DNA from: Bacilli bacterium
Lineage (GTDB): Bacteria > Bacillota_I > Bacilli_A > RFN20 > CAG-826
Assembly (NCBI GenBank): GCA_017442875.1
Contig: JAFSPN010000030.1
Location: 1-52,049 of the forward strand
Length of the DNA: 52,049 bases
Direction of reading: 5' to 3'
Shown here: positions 35,686 to 44,267 of the stretch, one piece after another
Numbering within the stretch: the first letter of the stretch is position 1
Layout: each line of letters opens with the position of its first letter
Made by a program: the position numbers and the translations under genes
The notes under the pieces: generated by a model
The model's database searches: none
The model's input: the letters and a program-made list of their open reading frames with translations, nothing else
Told to the model about the DNA's origin: nothing

Positions 35686-38600
35686 TTATTTAATCAGACG
35701 CTTAAGTGTCTCGAATAATAATTTTGTTTGAATTGGTTTGGTTAGATGGGCATCTAAACCGGCTTGCAAGCTTCTTTGAACGTCTTCGTCAAAAGCGTTA
35801 GCGGTAAGCGCAATGATTGGTAGTTTAGCATCTTTTCTATTTGTTTTTCTAATTATTCTAGTCGCTTCTAGACCATCCATTTCAGGCATTCTTACGTCCA
35901 TCAAAATAGCGGAATAATAGCCTTCTTCGCTATTGATAAATTTTTCGACAGCAATCTTGCCATTTTCTGCTAAGTCGACAACAATGCCTTTATCTTCTAA
36001 GATGGTTTGCATAATTTCAGCGTTTATTTCAATGTCTTCAGCCACTAAAATGTGTTTACCTTGTAAGTCAATAGTTGTTTCTTTGCTGACTCTGATACCT
36101 TTCCTAATAAGGGCGTTTTTAAACTCCTCAATAACACTACTAGCAAATAGTGGCTTAGCAATAAAGCTATCAACGCCTGCTTTAACAGCATCGTCTAAAA
36201 CTTCATCCCACTTGTAAGCAGTTAAGATAATAATCGCGGATTCATTACCAATAACGCTTCTAATGGCTTTAGTGGTTTCAACCCCGTCCATCTCAGGCAT
36301 TTTCCAGTCGACAAGAATGAGATTGTATGGGGTTTGTCGAGCGTGATGGAGCTTAACTTTTTCAATGGCTTCTAATCCGGAATTAGCAAGTTCAACACTA
36401 ACGCCAATTTCCGATAATGCCAGTTTTGCGTGCTCTAAAGCCACTTGATCATCATCCACAATTAAGACTGATAAATTATTAACATCAACATCCTCATCAT
36501 GAGATTGATTGCTATCTGATTTTTTCAAGGTAATGACAACTGTGAAAGTAGAGCCTTTGTTCTTTTCACTTTCCACTACGATTGTTCCATTCATCATTTC
36601 AACAATATTTTTAGTGATGGCTAAGCCTAATCCAGAAGAGCCGAATTTGTTTGCCACAGAAGCGTTTTCTTGGCTGAAAGAATCAAAGATTTTCGGTAAG
36701 AATTCTTTGCTCATACCAATGCCAGTGTCTTTAACAACAAACTGTAGAGCCGCTTTATCTTCAAATTCCGCTTTTTTAGAAACTATAAAGCTAATTTTTC
36801 CACCTCTATTTGTAAACTTGACAGCGTTACCTAAAATATTGATTAAAATTTGTCTTAATCTCATATTGTCACCAATATAGAAATCATCGATTAGACCTTC
36901 GATTTGACAGCTATATTCTAGGCCGTTAATTTGGCATTGTTCGCTGAACATTGAGTTGATATATTCCAATAATTTAGAGAAGGAAAACTCTTCGTTTTTT
37001 AAAACCATTCTTCCTGATTCAATTCTAGACATATCCAATATGTCATTGATTAAATTAAGCAAATGTTCCGCTGAGGCACCAATTTTAGTTAAATAATCTC
37101 TTGTTTTTAGTGAGATAGAAGCGTCATTTAAAGCGATATTATTTAAACCAATAATCGCATTCATTGGTGTTCTGATTTCATGAGACATATTAGACAAGAA
37201 AATCGTCTTTGCTTTATTGGCTTGTTCAGCGGAAGCTAAAGCATCACTAAGCATTTCTTTCTGAGCAATTGAAGTTCTTGTTTCTTCATCGATATTGCTA
37301 AAGCATGCGCCAACAGCGTGAACAATATGGTCATCACGGTCTTCAGGGTGACGAACACCAGCAAATCTAATCATTTCATAAGTTTCTCGATCATGACGAG
37401 ATACGACATATCTAAACGAGATAACATAGTTATTTTTTAAGCCATTTTTAATATTTTCGGGTTGAATAAATTTAATAAATTCTTCGCGATATTTTTCGAT
37501 GACATATTTATTAGCGTAGTCATTAAAAGTTTTTAAATAATCAAACTTTTCTCCCACTTTTAATCTTTCATCTAAATCAGCGTGTTCTTGATAACAAACA
37601 CCACTATTTTTATCTAGTTCAATATAATAAACACTCCAATAGTCACTTGATAAAGCAGTAATAAGTTTTGATTGTTGACCTTTTTCTTTATCTTGTTCAA
37701 GTAATTGTTCTTGCAAAGATAATCTTTGTTCTAATTCGTTTTGTTTAACCGCAATTGTTTCATTTTCTAAGCGCATTTTAGCGTTCTTATTCAATTGACG
37801 AATAATGAAAATGAACATCATAATCAAAACTATTGTAGTTACAATAGAAACAATTAAACTATTGATCAAAATCACAGTAGATGTGGAATTGATTAAGTTA
37901 CCGACTCGTTCATCACGAATCAAATATGTCAAAATCCAATTCGTCCCTTCAATGGGCGAATAGGCTAATGTTTCACCGATGTTATTAAACGTAAAAGAGA
38001 CGATGCCGTTTTTTCCGCTATGAAAATCATCATAAATCGAAGCATAAGAATAACCTTGTCCGTATTTAGCGGTTTTTAAAGCATCAAACAGGTTTTTATC
38101 AGATGATAGCCCGCCTAGAACAGTATCGGTTAAAGCGACACCATCACTAGTGTAAATGTTGCAGAAAGTCATTGCTTTTTCAGGATTATCAGATGTAACA
38201 GAGACACCTCTCAACATTTCATCCATATTGATTTCCATAAAGCAAACCGTTAGATGGTTGGAACCAAACATCTTACTAGTTGGAGATGCTATGACCACTT
38301 TCTTTTCAGAAGAAGTAATGTTAAAAATCGATACTTGAACATCTGTTAAGGTGTGATCAAATTGGTATTCCGAAATATTGCTCTGCTGGCCCTGAGATGT
38401 ATAAATGGTGTCCGCTTCATCCACGAAAGCAAATTTTTCTAATGTATATAATGTTTTGATGCGCCTCTGGTATTCTTGAAAATTTTCAAGACTAGACAAA
38501 TCTTCATCACTCATGATGCTTAGCGCGGTTTCTAGATTTTCTTTCCGATCATTTAAGTTGTTAATGACAACTTCTCCACGTCTTGAAACTAGTTCTGTCA

Positions 38601-38760
38601 AATAGAACTGACTGACATTTTGAGCGGCGGTTTCGGCATTTTTAGTAGCGCTTATGCCTGAGATAACAGTGCCGACAACCAAAATAACTAAAGTGATGAT
38701 TCCGCCTATCAAAGCCAATAATCTAATTCTTCTATTATTATTGCGTGTTTTCATAACCAT
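35686..38760 (-). CDS. Hybrid sensor histidine kinase with two receiver domains
   Basis: A 1024-residue inner-membrane kinase. TM1 (about 14-36) and TM2 (about 290-320) bracket an extracytoplasmic sensor of about 250 residues, probably Cache-like. A coiled coil and PAS-like region follow. HisKA has phospho-His in SNMSHEIRTPMNAIIGL (near 535); HATPase has N-box GNAVKFT, VKDTGIGMSKEF and SGLGLAI. Receiver 1 has the Asp in LVDWKMPEMDG and receiver 2 the Asp in LMDVRMPEMDG, near the C-terminus. A good promoter, TTGTGA-N17-TATAAT (complement of 38771-38799), lies only ten bases before the ATG. It feeds the HPt and REC-EAL genes downstream. Confidence 0.93.
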   Translation of the reverse strand: MVMKTRNNNRRIRLLALIGGIITLVILVVGTVISGISATKNAETAAQNVSQFYLTELVSRRGEVVINNLNDRKENLETALSIMSDEDLSSLENFQEYQRRIKTLYTLEKFAFVDEADTIYTSQGQQSNISEYQFDHTLTDVQVSIFNITSSEKKVVIASPTSKMFGSNHLTVCFMEINMDEMLRGVSVTSDNPEKAMTFCNIYTSDGVALTDTVLGGLSSDKNLFDALKTAKYGQGYSYASIYDDFHSGKNGIVSFTFNNIGETLAYSPIEGTNWILTYLIRDERVGNLINSTSTVILINSLIVSIVTTIVLIMMFIFIIRQLNKNAKMRLENETIAVKQNELEQRLSLQEQLLEQDKEKGQQSKLITALSSDYWSVYYIELDKNSGVCYQEHADLDERLKVGEKFDYLKTFNDYANKYVIEKYREEFIKFIQPENIKNGLKNNYVISFRYVVSRHDRETYEMIRFAGVRHPEDRDDHIVHAVGACFSNIDEETRTSIAQKEMLSDALASAEQANKAKTIFLSNMSHEIRTPMNAIIGLNNIALNDASISLKTRDYLTKIGASAEHLLNLINDILDMSRIESGRMVLKNEEFSFSKLLEYINSMFSEQCQINGLEYSCQIEGLIDDFYIGDNMRLRQILINILGNAVKFTNRGGKISFIVSKKAEFEDKAALQFVVKDTGIGMSKEFLPKIFDSFSQENASVANKFGSSGLGLAITKNIVEMMNGTIVVESEKNKGSTFTVVITLKKSDSNQSHDEDVDVNNLSVLIVDDDQVALEHAKLALSEIGVSVELANSGLEAIEKVKLHHARQTPYNLILVDWKMPEMDGVETTKAIRSVIGNESAIIILTAYKWDEVLDDAVKAGVDSFIAKPLFASSVIEEFKNALIRKGIRVSKETTIDLQGKHILVAEDIEINAEIMQTILEDKGIVVDLAENGKIAVEKFINSEEGYYSAILMDVRMPEMDGLEATRIIRKTNRKDAKLPIIALTANAFDEDVQRSLQAGLDAHLTKPIQTKLLFETLKRLIK

Positions 38761-38770
38761 TATTATTTTT

Positions 38771-38799
38771 ATTATAATAATAGAATCATACTTTCACAA
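38771..38799 (-). promoter_or_regulatory. Sigma-A-type promoter of the hybrid kinase gene
   Basis: Minus strand TTGTGA (complement of 38794-38799), a 17-base spacer and a perfect TATAAT (complement of 38771-38776). The ATG follows ten bases after the -10, so the leader is at most a few bases and no Shine-Dalgarno sequence fits. The -35 lies inside one copy of a 16-base repeat. Confidence 0.65.
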
Positions 38800-38841
38800 T
38801 TGCCCCAGTAAAAATCAATACTAATTTTCACAATTGCACCA
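38792..38841. repeat. Direct repeat TTTCACAATTGCMCCA in the kinase/PrsW intergenic region
   Basis: TTTCACAATTGCCCCA at 38792-38807 and TTTCACAATTGCACCA at 38826-38841, matching at 15 of 16 positions and 34 bases apart. The first copy covers the -35 of the kinase gene. Each contains the palindrome CAATTG. They look like paired regulator sites. Confidence 0.55.
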
Positions 38842-38927
38842 ACAATATTTAAAATAACCATCAATCAATACTTGCCGATGTGGGGGGCTTCTTGCTAAAA
38901 TGCGTTAAAAATAGATGGGGAAAATAC

Positions 38928-39629
38928 ATGGAACAGGAGACTAAAAAGATTAAAAGATTAAAAGTTGGAGATTGGCTTCTAATTACCTTTGTCTTTGGCT
39001 TAATTTTTACTTGTGGACTTATTATCGTTAGTGAAATCACCTGGGATGCGATATGGAATAACGTTGTCAGTCGAGATCAAACCTTAACTAGAGAGATAGT
39101 AGAATCGTTCTTTAGAGCGGCATTATTAGAAGAAACTTTTAAATTCTTAGGTTTCTTTATCGCTTATAAATTAAAAAAGATTAACCATCAAGCCATAGCG
39201 ATGTATGCTTGTGCGGTTATTGGTCTAATGTATGGTATCGTTGAAAACATCTTTAGATTTAATCCAATTTCATTCGTGGTCGCTTTCTCGATACCGATGC
39301 ATGTTTTATGGCAGCTAAATTCAGGCCGCCATTTCCAAGCTTTTATAGAAGCAAAAGAAGAAGGCAATAAAGGAAAAGCATTTAAAGAGTTCTTTTTAGC
39401 CTTACCATTTGTCTTTTTATTCCATGGAATATGGGACGCTGTTTTAAGCGTTGGTATCCATTTCATGGAAGATCCAAACTATGGATATATTTCCCCAATT
39501 TGTTTTATCTTTATTTTCGCCATCGGTATTGCATATGTCATATTCACCATCATAAAAACTATTAAAACAACAAATAAATATAGACGTGATATAAGAGAAG
39601 AGGATTTGGAGAACCATCAAGAAAAGTAG
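38928..39629 (+). CDS. PrsW-family intramembrane metalloprotease-like protein
   Basis: About 233 residues with seven or so membrane segments. The PrsW-type motifs are LLEETFKFLGFF (EExxK), MYGIVENIFRF, MHVLWQL with a membrane His, and FHGIWDAVLS with a second His. In PrsW such Glu and His residues form the metal site that cuts anti-sigma factors within the membrane. I prefer the ATG at 38928 to 38880, because it has GGGGA eight bases upstream and starts a compact hydrophilic N-terminus before TM1. No sigma or anti-sigma gene is adjacent. It is divergent from the hybrid kinase, so the two may share control elements. Confidence 0.78.
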   Translation: MEQETKKIKRLKVGDWLLITFVFGLIFTCGLIIVSEITWDAIWNNVVSRDQTLTREIVESFFRAALLEETFKFLGFFIAYKLKKINHQAIAMYACAVIGLMYGIVENIFRFNPISFVVAFSIPMHVLWQLNSGRHFQAFIEAKEEGNKGKAFKEFFLALPFVFLFHGIWDAVLSVGIHFMEDPNYGYISPICFIFIFAIGIAYVIFTIIKTIKTTNKYRRDIREEDLENHQEK

Positions 39630-39756
39630 GCGTCAAATTATTTAAAGCTGATAATTTCTTTGATGATGAAGCAATTGCTAACTATTTAACTACCACTAAT
39701 TAAACAAAAACATATTATATTTATTAACATTTGTTTGCGTGCTATGCTCACAAAAA

Positions 39757-39784
39757 AAGATGTCCATAAAAATGGCATCTTTTT
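39757..39784. terminator. Hairpin terminator after the PrsW-like gene
   Basis: AAGATGTCCAT and ATGGCATCTT pair with one mismatch around a short A-rich loop. T residues follow on the plus strand and an A run on the other side makes it look bidirectional. It separates the PrsW-like gene from the membrane GGDEF-EAL gene. Confidence 0.65.
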
Positions 39785-39787
39785 ACA

Positions 39788-39815
39788 TTGAAATAAAAGC
39801 AATGTTTGTTAAAAT
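39788..39815 (+). promoter_or_regulatory. Promoter of the membrane GGDEF-EAL gene
   Basis: TTGAAA (39788-39793), a 16-base spacer and TAAAAT (39810-39815). The ATG at 39824 is eight bases after the -10, so the transcript probably starts at or within a base or two of the start codon. No Shine-Dalgarno sequence is present. Confidence 0.5.
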
Positions 39816-39823
39816 ACTCTTGA

Positions 39824-41761
39824 ATGAACCAAACACCATTTAAGCCTTTTTCGGCCACTCTACACTGCAATTATTTCTTAGAAGTCTGTGCCCTCATCTT
39901 CCTGGTCGCTATTACTATCGCCTATTTTACTCGTAAGAAATATCCAGTTGCCACTGCTAGGCTATTTGGTGTTGGATTATTGATATTAATACTCAATGTT
40001 TCTTTAGACATTTTATTTTGTTTTTTATTAGATCGTTCTAACGTCGTTCCTCTTTATTGGATAGAGTTTGTAGCAGAACTATTCTTTAGCACACAATTTG
40101 CTATTTCTTATTCTTTATTTGCCTATGTTTTTTATGCCGTTGGTAAATCGCTTAAATATTCACCAATATATCTACTAACCATAATTCCTAGTGCACTAGG
40201 TGCGGTGTTGTTTTTCACAAACTGTCTCCACCACTGGAACTTTAGTTTTGTTTTTAATAATGAGACGAGTTTATATGACTTTGTTCCTGGTCCGACATTT
40301 ATGTCGCTATATGTTATCAACTGGGGTCTTAATCTTTCGGCAACAGTGGCCTACACAATAGCCTTTAGGAAAAAATTACCAAAAGAAATATTAAAGATTC
40401 TATTTTCCTTTTTGTTTATCGTTGCCATTGCCGCGACCATTCAAACCATTCAGCCTCAATACCTATTATCGGGCACAGCCTTTACTTTATGCGCGATGCT
40501 CGCAGTGGCCACGGTGTGCGATCCTGATATCAAAGTGGACCGCGTCTCCAAAGCTTTTAATGATTATGCTTTTATTGACTATGTCAATACACAAAGATAT
40601 GAAAAGCAAAGAAAACACTATATTATCTTTGATATTGAAAGTTTTGGGATGTTTTCCGAAAAGTTTGGTGTCGCTACCGCAAACGAACTCATTTATAACA
40701 TTAGAAAATTCATTGAAAGCGTTAATAAAAAATCCTATATCTTTAGAGTGCAGCAAGCGCGTTTTATCATCTTGCTCAGAAACAAAGAAGAACAACTGCA
40801 AATGATTGAAGCTATTAACAACCGCTTCAATGAATCCTTTGGCATCAAAGGCAATGTTCTTAACATCACTCTCCATATTCTCTATTTTGTAAATGACAAT
40901 GTCTTCACTAATAGTGACATGTATAACAACTTCATCAACAGAACATTATCTGTGATTAATTTTAAAGAAAGCGGTTGTGTCGAATTAGATCAAGATTTCT
41001 TAAAACAAATTAATCGCGACCGCCGCATTAAGGAAATCTTAGAAGAATGTTTGAAAACCGGTAAAGGCTTATATATGGTCTATCAGCCAATCTATGATTT
41101 AAAGGCCGAAAAATTCAATCATTTCGAATCGTTGATTAGGCTTTCTAATGAAGAATTAGGCCACATCGGACCAGCCGAATTTATTCCAATCGCTGAAATC
41201 TTTGGTTTGGCCAATGATATCGATTTCTTTGTTTTAAATGAAACATGCGCTTTTTTACAAAGAAATCCAGAAATCAATAATTTAGAAATCAATATTTCTT
41301 GTGCGGAGTTTTTTAATAACCCGAGCGAAAGATTTATGAAAATTATTAATAAATACGGTGTTGATCCTTCAAGAATTATTCTAGAAATCACTGAAACAAT
41401 CGCTGTTAAATATCCAAGCAAAACAAAAGACTTTATGGCGGATTTAGGTCAATATGGTGTGAAATTTGCCATGGATGACTTCGGCAGTGGCTATTCTAAT
41501 ATCGCTAGATTTATCACTCTTCCGTTCAGTGTCGCTAAGCTTGATAAATCATTGTTAGAAGAGCAAGAAAATGTCGCCATCTTCTTTGATGCGGCTATTA
41601 ATTTATTTAAGAATTTAAACATCCCAATTGTTGTGGAAGGTGTGGAAGTTGAAAAGCAATTAGAGCTCGCTAAAAAGAAACAGATTGATTATGTGCAAGG
41701 CTACTACTTCTCTGAGCCATTAAGAGAAAAAGATTTGTTAGAATTCCTTGCCAAAAATTAA
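39824..41761 (+). CDS. Membrane protein with degenerate GGDEF and EAL domain (c-di-GMP phosphodiesterase)
   Basis: A 645-residue protein. About seven or eight membrane segments (roughly 16-235) form an N-terminal sensor. A GGDEF-like domain (about 245-385) lacks the signature: the site reads RVQQARFIILL, so cyclase activity is not expected. The EAL domain (about 395-645) keeps the main residues: FESLIRLS, EINISCAEF, ILEITETIA, MDDFGSGYSN, AKLDKSLL, VVEGVEVEKQ and QGYYFSEP. It should degrade c-di-GMP in response to a membrane or extracellular signal. It resembles the soluble REC-GGDEF-EAL protein in having an EAL output and a dead GGDEF. A terminator and its own promoter precede it. Confidence 0.88.
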   Translation: MNQTPFKPFSATLHCNYFLEVCALIFLVAITIAYFTRKKYPVATARLFGVGLLILILNVSLDILFCFLLDRSNVVPLYWIEFVAELFFSTQFAISYSLFAYVFYAVGKSLKYSPIYLLTIIPSALGAVLFFTNCLHHWNFSFVFNNETSLYDFVPGPTFMSLYVINWGLNLSATVAYTIAFRKKLPKEILKILFSFLFIVAIAATIQTIQPQYLLSGTAFTLCAMLAVATVCDPDIKVDRVSKAFNDYAFIDYVNTQRYEKQRKHYIIFDIESFGMFSEKFGVATANELIYNIRKFIESVNKKSYIFRVQQARFIILLRNKEEQLQMIEAINNRFNESFGIKGNVLNITLHILYFVNDNVFTNSDMYNNFINRTLSVINFKESGCVELDQDFLKQINRDRRIKEILEECLKTGKGLYMVYQPIYDLKAEKFNHFESLIRLSNEELGHIGPAEFIPIAEIFGLANDIDFFVLNETCAFLQRNPEINNLEINISCAEFFNNPSERFMKIINKYGVDPSRIILEITETIAVKYPSKTKDFMADLGQYGVKFAMDDFGSGYSNIARFITLPFSVAKLDKSLLEEQENVAIFFDAAINLFKNLNIPIVVEGVEVEKQLELAKKKQIDYVQGYYFSEPLREKDLLEFLAKN

Positions 41762-41781
41762 AAATGTTGTATTTAGTTTTT

Positions 41782-42822
41782 TTATTTGCGGTAATACATC
41801 GCGTCTTTATATGAACCTATTTTAATAATGATATCGGCTTTTAAAAGTTTAGATAACTCCATTTCAATCAAACGTTCGCTGACATCCGGTAGTTGATCTT
41901 GAATAGTTTTCTTAGAAACTGGGACAAAAGCGTTAAGCAAAAGGTTTTTGATTCTTTCTGATTTCGACATTTTTTTATCAATCTGTGAAAACACGTTTTC
42001 ATCTAATTTGGTATAGCATTCATACAAGATTTGAATCATATAGATGATAAATGGCTCATAATCGTTTTTGTTTTCATGCCACCTATAAGAAGAGGCCTGA
42101 AGCGTTCTATAATATTCGCCTTTGTTTTCGTTAATCATATTTTCAATTGATATAAATCTTCCGATATCAAAACCAGATTTATAAAGAAGTAACAAAGTCA
42201 ATAATCTAGACATTCTTCCATTGCCATCATCGAAAGGGTGAATACAAAGAAAATCTAAAATAAAACATGGTATTAATAGCAAAGGGTTAATGTTTTGATT
42301 GTTTAAAGCGGAGGAAAACGCCAAAAGAGCTTGGTCTAGCGATTCTTCAACTTCTTTAGGAGGAGTAGGAACAAAAACAACAGATTGCTTACCATTCTTT
42401 CTTTCGCTAATAACATTAGGTTCTGTTTTAAATTTACCTCTACTATCTTCTTTTGCTATATCTAGTAGTTGTCTATGTAATGACAAAATAGACGTCTTAT
42501 CAAAAATAATTGTATCGTGATAGGTGTGTATATCATTTAAGACATTTCTGTAGCCGATAATCTCTTCTTCGGAATGGGTAATGGCGTTATTATCGCCAGA
42601 AGCGATTTCATCAATACGTTTTTCTGTAGTATGGATGTTTTCAATGGCGTTACTACCTCTGATTGAATCGCGAATAGCCCTGTTTTTTAGCTTGTTGAAA
42701 AGATTGGGGTTATTCGCTAACCTAACACTTTCTTTGCCTTTAATATCATAAATACTCGAGACGAAGTTTAAGATTTTAGATGACACTTTATCTTCTAAAA
42801 ACGAATAATCAAATTTTCTCAT
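41782..42822 (-). CDS. Fic-domain AMP-transferase-type protein with winged helix
   Basis: About 346 residues from the ATG at 42822, which has AAAGGA ahead; the frame extends to 42846 but without support. An N-terminal inhibitory helix motif reads GSNAIENI, matching [ST]xxxE[GN]. The Fic core has the intact loop CIHPFDDGNGRMSRLL, so the catalytic His and both phosphate-binding residues are present. A C-terminal winged-helix segment (NAFVPVSKKTIQDQL, ERLIEMELSKLL) suggests DNA binding. Such proteins AMPylate themselves or partners and often regulate their own genes. Three 10-base boxes surround its promoter. It is convergent with the EAL gene. Confidence 0.9.
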   Translation of the reverse strand: MRKFDYSFLEDKVSSKILNFVSSIYDIKGKESVRLANNPNLFNKLKNRAIRDSIRGSNAIENIHTTEKRIDEIASGDNNAITHSEEEIIGYRNVLNDIHTYHDTIIFDKTSILSLHRQLLDIAKEDSRGKFKTEPNVISERKNGKQSVVFVPTPPKEVEESLDQALLAFSSALNNQNINPLLLIPCFILDFLCIHPFDDGNGRMSRLLTLLLLYKSGFDIGRFISIENMINENKGEYYRTLQASSYRWHENKNDYEPFIIYMIQILYECYTKLDENVFSQIDKKMSKSERIKNLLLNAFVPVSKKTIQDQLPDVSERLIEMELSKLLKADIIIKIGSYKDAMYYRK

Positions 42823-42836
42823 CAAACATTTTCCTT

Positions 42837-42890
42837 TACTACACAAATTATACTATGTTTTGTGCAGTATTTGAAGAAGATTGTGCAGTA
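42837..42890 (-). promoter_or_regulatory. Fic gene promoter bracketed by three TACTGCACAA boxes
   Basis: TTGTGCAGTA at 42860-42869 and 42881-42890 (21 bases apart), and an inverted copy TACTACACAA at 42837-42846 with one mismatch. The minus-strand promoter is TTCAAA (complement of 42870-42875), 17 bases, TATAAT (complement of 42847-42852). The boxes lie just upstream of the -35, within the spacer, and just downstream of the -10. Confidence 0.65.
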
Positions 42891-42900
42891 AAATGTTATT

Positions 42901-44136
42901 TTATTCTTTGTCAGGATTATATAGTTTGAATAGTTCCTCGCACGCTAAAGACATCTTAGTAACGGAGAACTTTTCACACTTAGGATAAACATAGAATGTA
43001 TCGTTTAAAGTATTTAAATCTACACAGTCACCAAATTTATGGAGGTATTCATATTCAATATGAACACTATAATGGTCTTTGGCTAATAGCACTACTTCAT
43101 AATCTTCATCTTTATATCGACCAGTTAGTTTAAAACCATTCATATCGTGTACTAGTTTGCCCATCCCTAAATCAATATATCCTTTAGCGTTAGGTAAAGC
43201 ATCCACTCTAACTGGACATTCAAAATGGTATTTGCCACTTTCGACTTCTTTTCTGACATTACTTCTTTCCCATTCATACCAATCTGGGATATGTGGGAAT
43301 TCAGTTTCACCTTCTAAAGCATGCAGTTCACAGTGTTCATCCATTTCATATGTCTTACCACAGTGATTGCATTTTAAATAAATACCATTAGAGGACATTT
43401 CATATTCTGTTCCACAGTGTGGGCATTGATATAAGACTTTATGTAATCCTTCTGCACGATATGTTTCTTTAACTAAAATACCTTTTTCTTTAATCCAAGC
43501 ATAGTCATCATATTCTAAAGCTTCTTGAAGTCTCCTGTTTAATTCTTCAACAGGTAACTTCTCCACTTCTTCTTTAGTGGCGATACACTTTAAAGTGGCT
43601 TCTAAGCCTTTAATCTTTTTTCTTCTCGTATTATAAAATGGTTCCACAATGTGATCACCATGTGTAGTTAAAGTTACTAAAGGCACTTTAAACATTTTCG
43701 CTAGAGCAGCATTGCTCTTAGGGATAATCGATTTAGTGCCACATAAGGAATATCTAGCCTCTGGATAGATAACCATGATATCCCCGTTTTTAATCACGGT
43801 TTTAATTTGTCTTAATAAATTAACATCGTTAGTGAATTTTCTTTTGCAGATGCCCCCTATGGAGCGGAGTAACCATTCTCTACCGATAAAGCCATCTATG
43901 GCTACAACATAATTACATCTATTAGGCAAAATCGCTTGTTCAAGCACCATTAAATCGTAATAGGAATTATGATTCCCCATTAAGATGTATGGAGGTTTGA
44001 TACCTTCCATATTTTCTTTATGAATAATCTGCCCTTGCTTGCGCGTTGTTAAAGGGGCAATGATTTTCATCAAGAAACGAAGTTTCTGCCTCGTAGGAGG
44101 CTTTTTCATATCAAAACGCTTAACGTTATCAAGCAT
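42901..44136 (-). CDS. PlsC-like acyltransferase with zinc ribbon (paralogue of 27714-29006)
   Basis: A 411-residue protein colinear with the one at 27714-29006. The acyltransferase part has H-x4-D in MGNHNSYYDLM (His56, Asp61) and YPEARYSLCG near 125. The zinc ribbon has CPHCG and CNHCG with the same EYEMSSNG spacing. The C-terminal domain shares the motifs PDWYEWERSNVRKEV, KYHFE, YSVHIEYEY and a closing FYVYPKCEKF region. It lacks the N-terminal membrane segment of its paralogue. The ATG follows the stop of the 34-residue peptide gene by eight bases and has no clear ribosome binding site. The acyl acceptor is unknown. Confidence 0.82.
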   Translation of the reverse strand: MLDNVKRFDMKKPPTRQKLRFLMKIIAPLTTRKQGQIIHKENMEGIKPPYILMGNHNSYYDLMVLEQAILPNRCNYVVAIDGFIGREWLLRSIGGICKRKFTNDVNLLRQIKTVIKNGDIMVIYPEARYSLCGTKSIIPKSNAALAKMFKVPLVTLTTHGDHIVEPFYNTRRKKIKGLEATLKCIATKEEVEKLPVEELNRRLQEALEYDDYAWIKEKGILVKETYRAEGLHKVLYQCPHCGTEYEMSSNGIYLKCNHCGKTYEMDEHCELHALEGETEFPHIPDWYEWERSNVRKEVESGKYHFECPVRVDALPNAKGYIDLGMGKLVHDMNGFKLTGRYKDEDYEVVLLAKDHYSVHIEYEYLHKFGDCVDLNTLNDTFYVYPKCEKFSVTKMSLACEELFKLYNPDKE

Positions 44137-44144
44137 AGTAAAGG

Positions 44145-44249
44145 TTACGGAACGTCATCATTGATCTCATCAATATCGGTGGACCCAGTAATGATGTCTT
44201 CATTATCCAATATAATAATAATTAATTCAGGTGCTTCGAATTTTTTCAT
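44145..44249 (-). CDS. Small acidic peptide, paired with the secreted nuclease
   Basis: A 34-residue ORF opening MKKFEAPELIIIILDNED and ending INDDVP. It starts 18 bases after the nuclease stop codon; the ribosome binding site is weak. It has the same pattern as the 43-residue peptide at 47073-47204: a Lys-rich start, P-E-L-I-I, a hydrophobic run, an acidic pair, I-[IL]-T-[GS]-[ST], and an acidic tail. The shared pattern and the shared position behind a large secreted protein argue that it is a real gene. It has no signal peptide or Cys. I do not know its function. Confidence 0.6.
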   Translation of the reverse strand: MKKFEAPELIIIILDNEDIITGSTDIDEINDDVP

Positions 44250-44267
44250 ATCTCTAATATTTTCTCA

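Noticed and set aside
39632..39703. Open stretch reading VKLFKADNFFDDEAIANYL up to a stop, after the PrsW-like gene
   Set aside because: It could be the tail of a decayed gene, but it has no start codon, ribosome binding site or recognisable homology, and it lies in AT-rich intergenic DNA.
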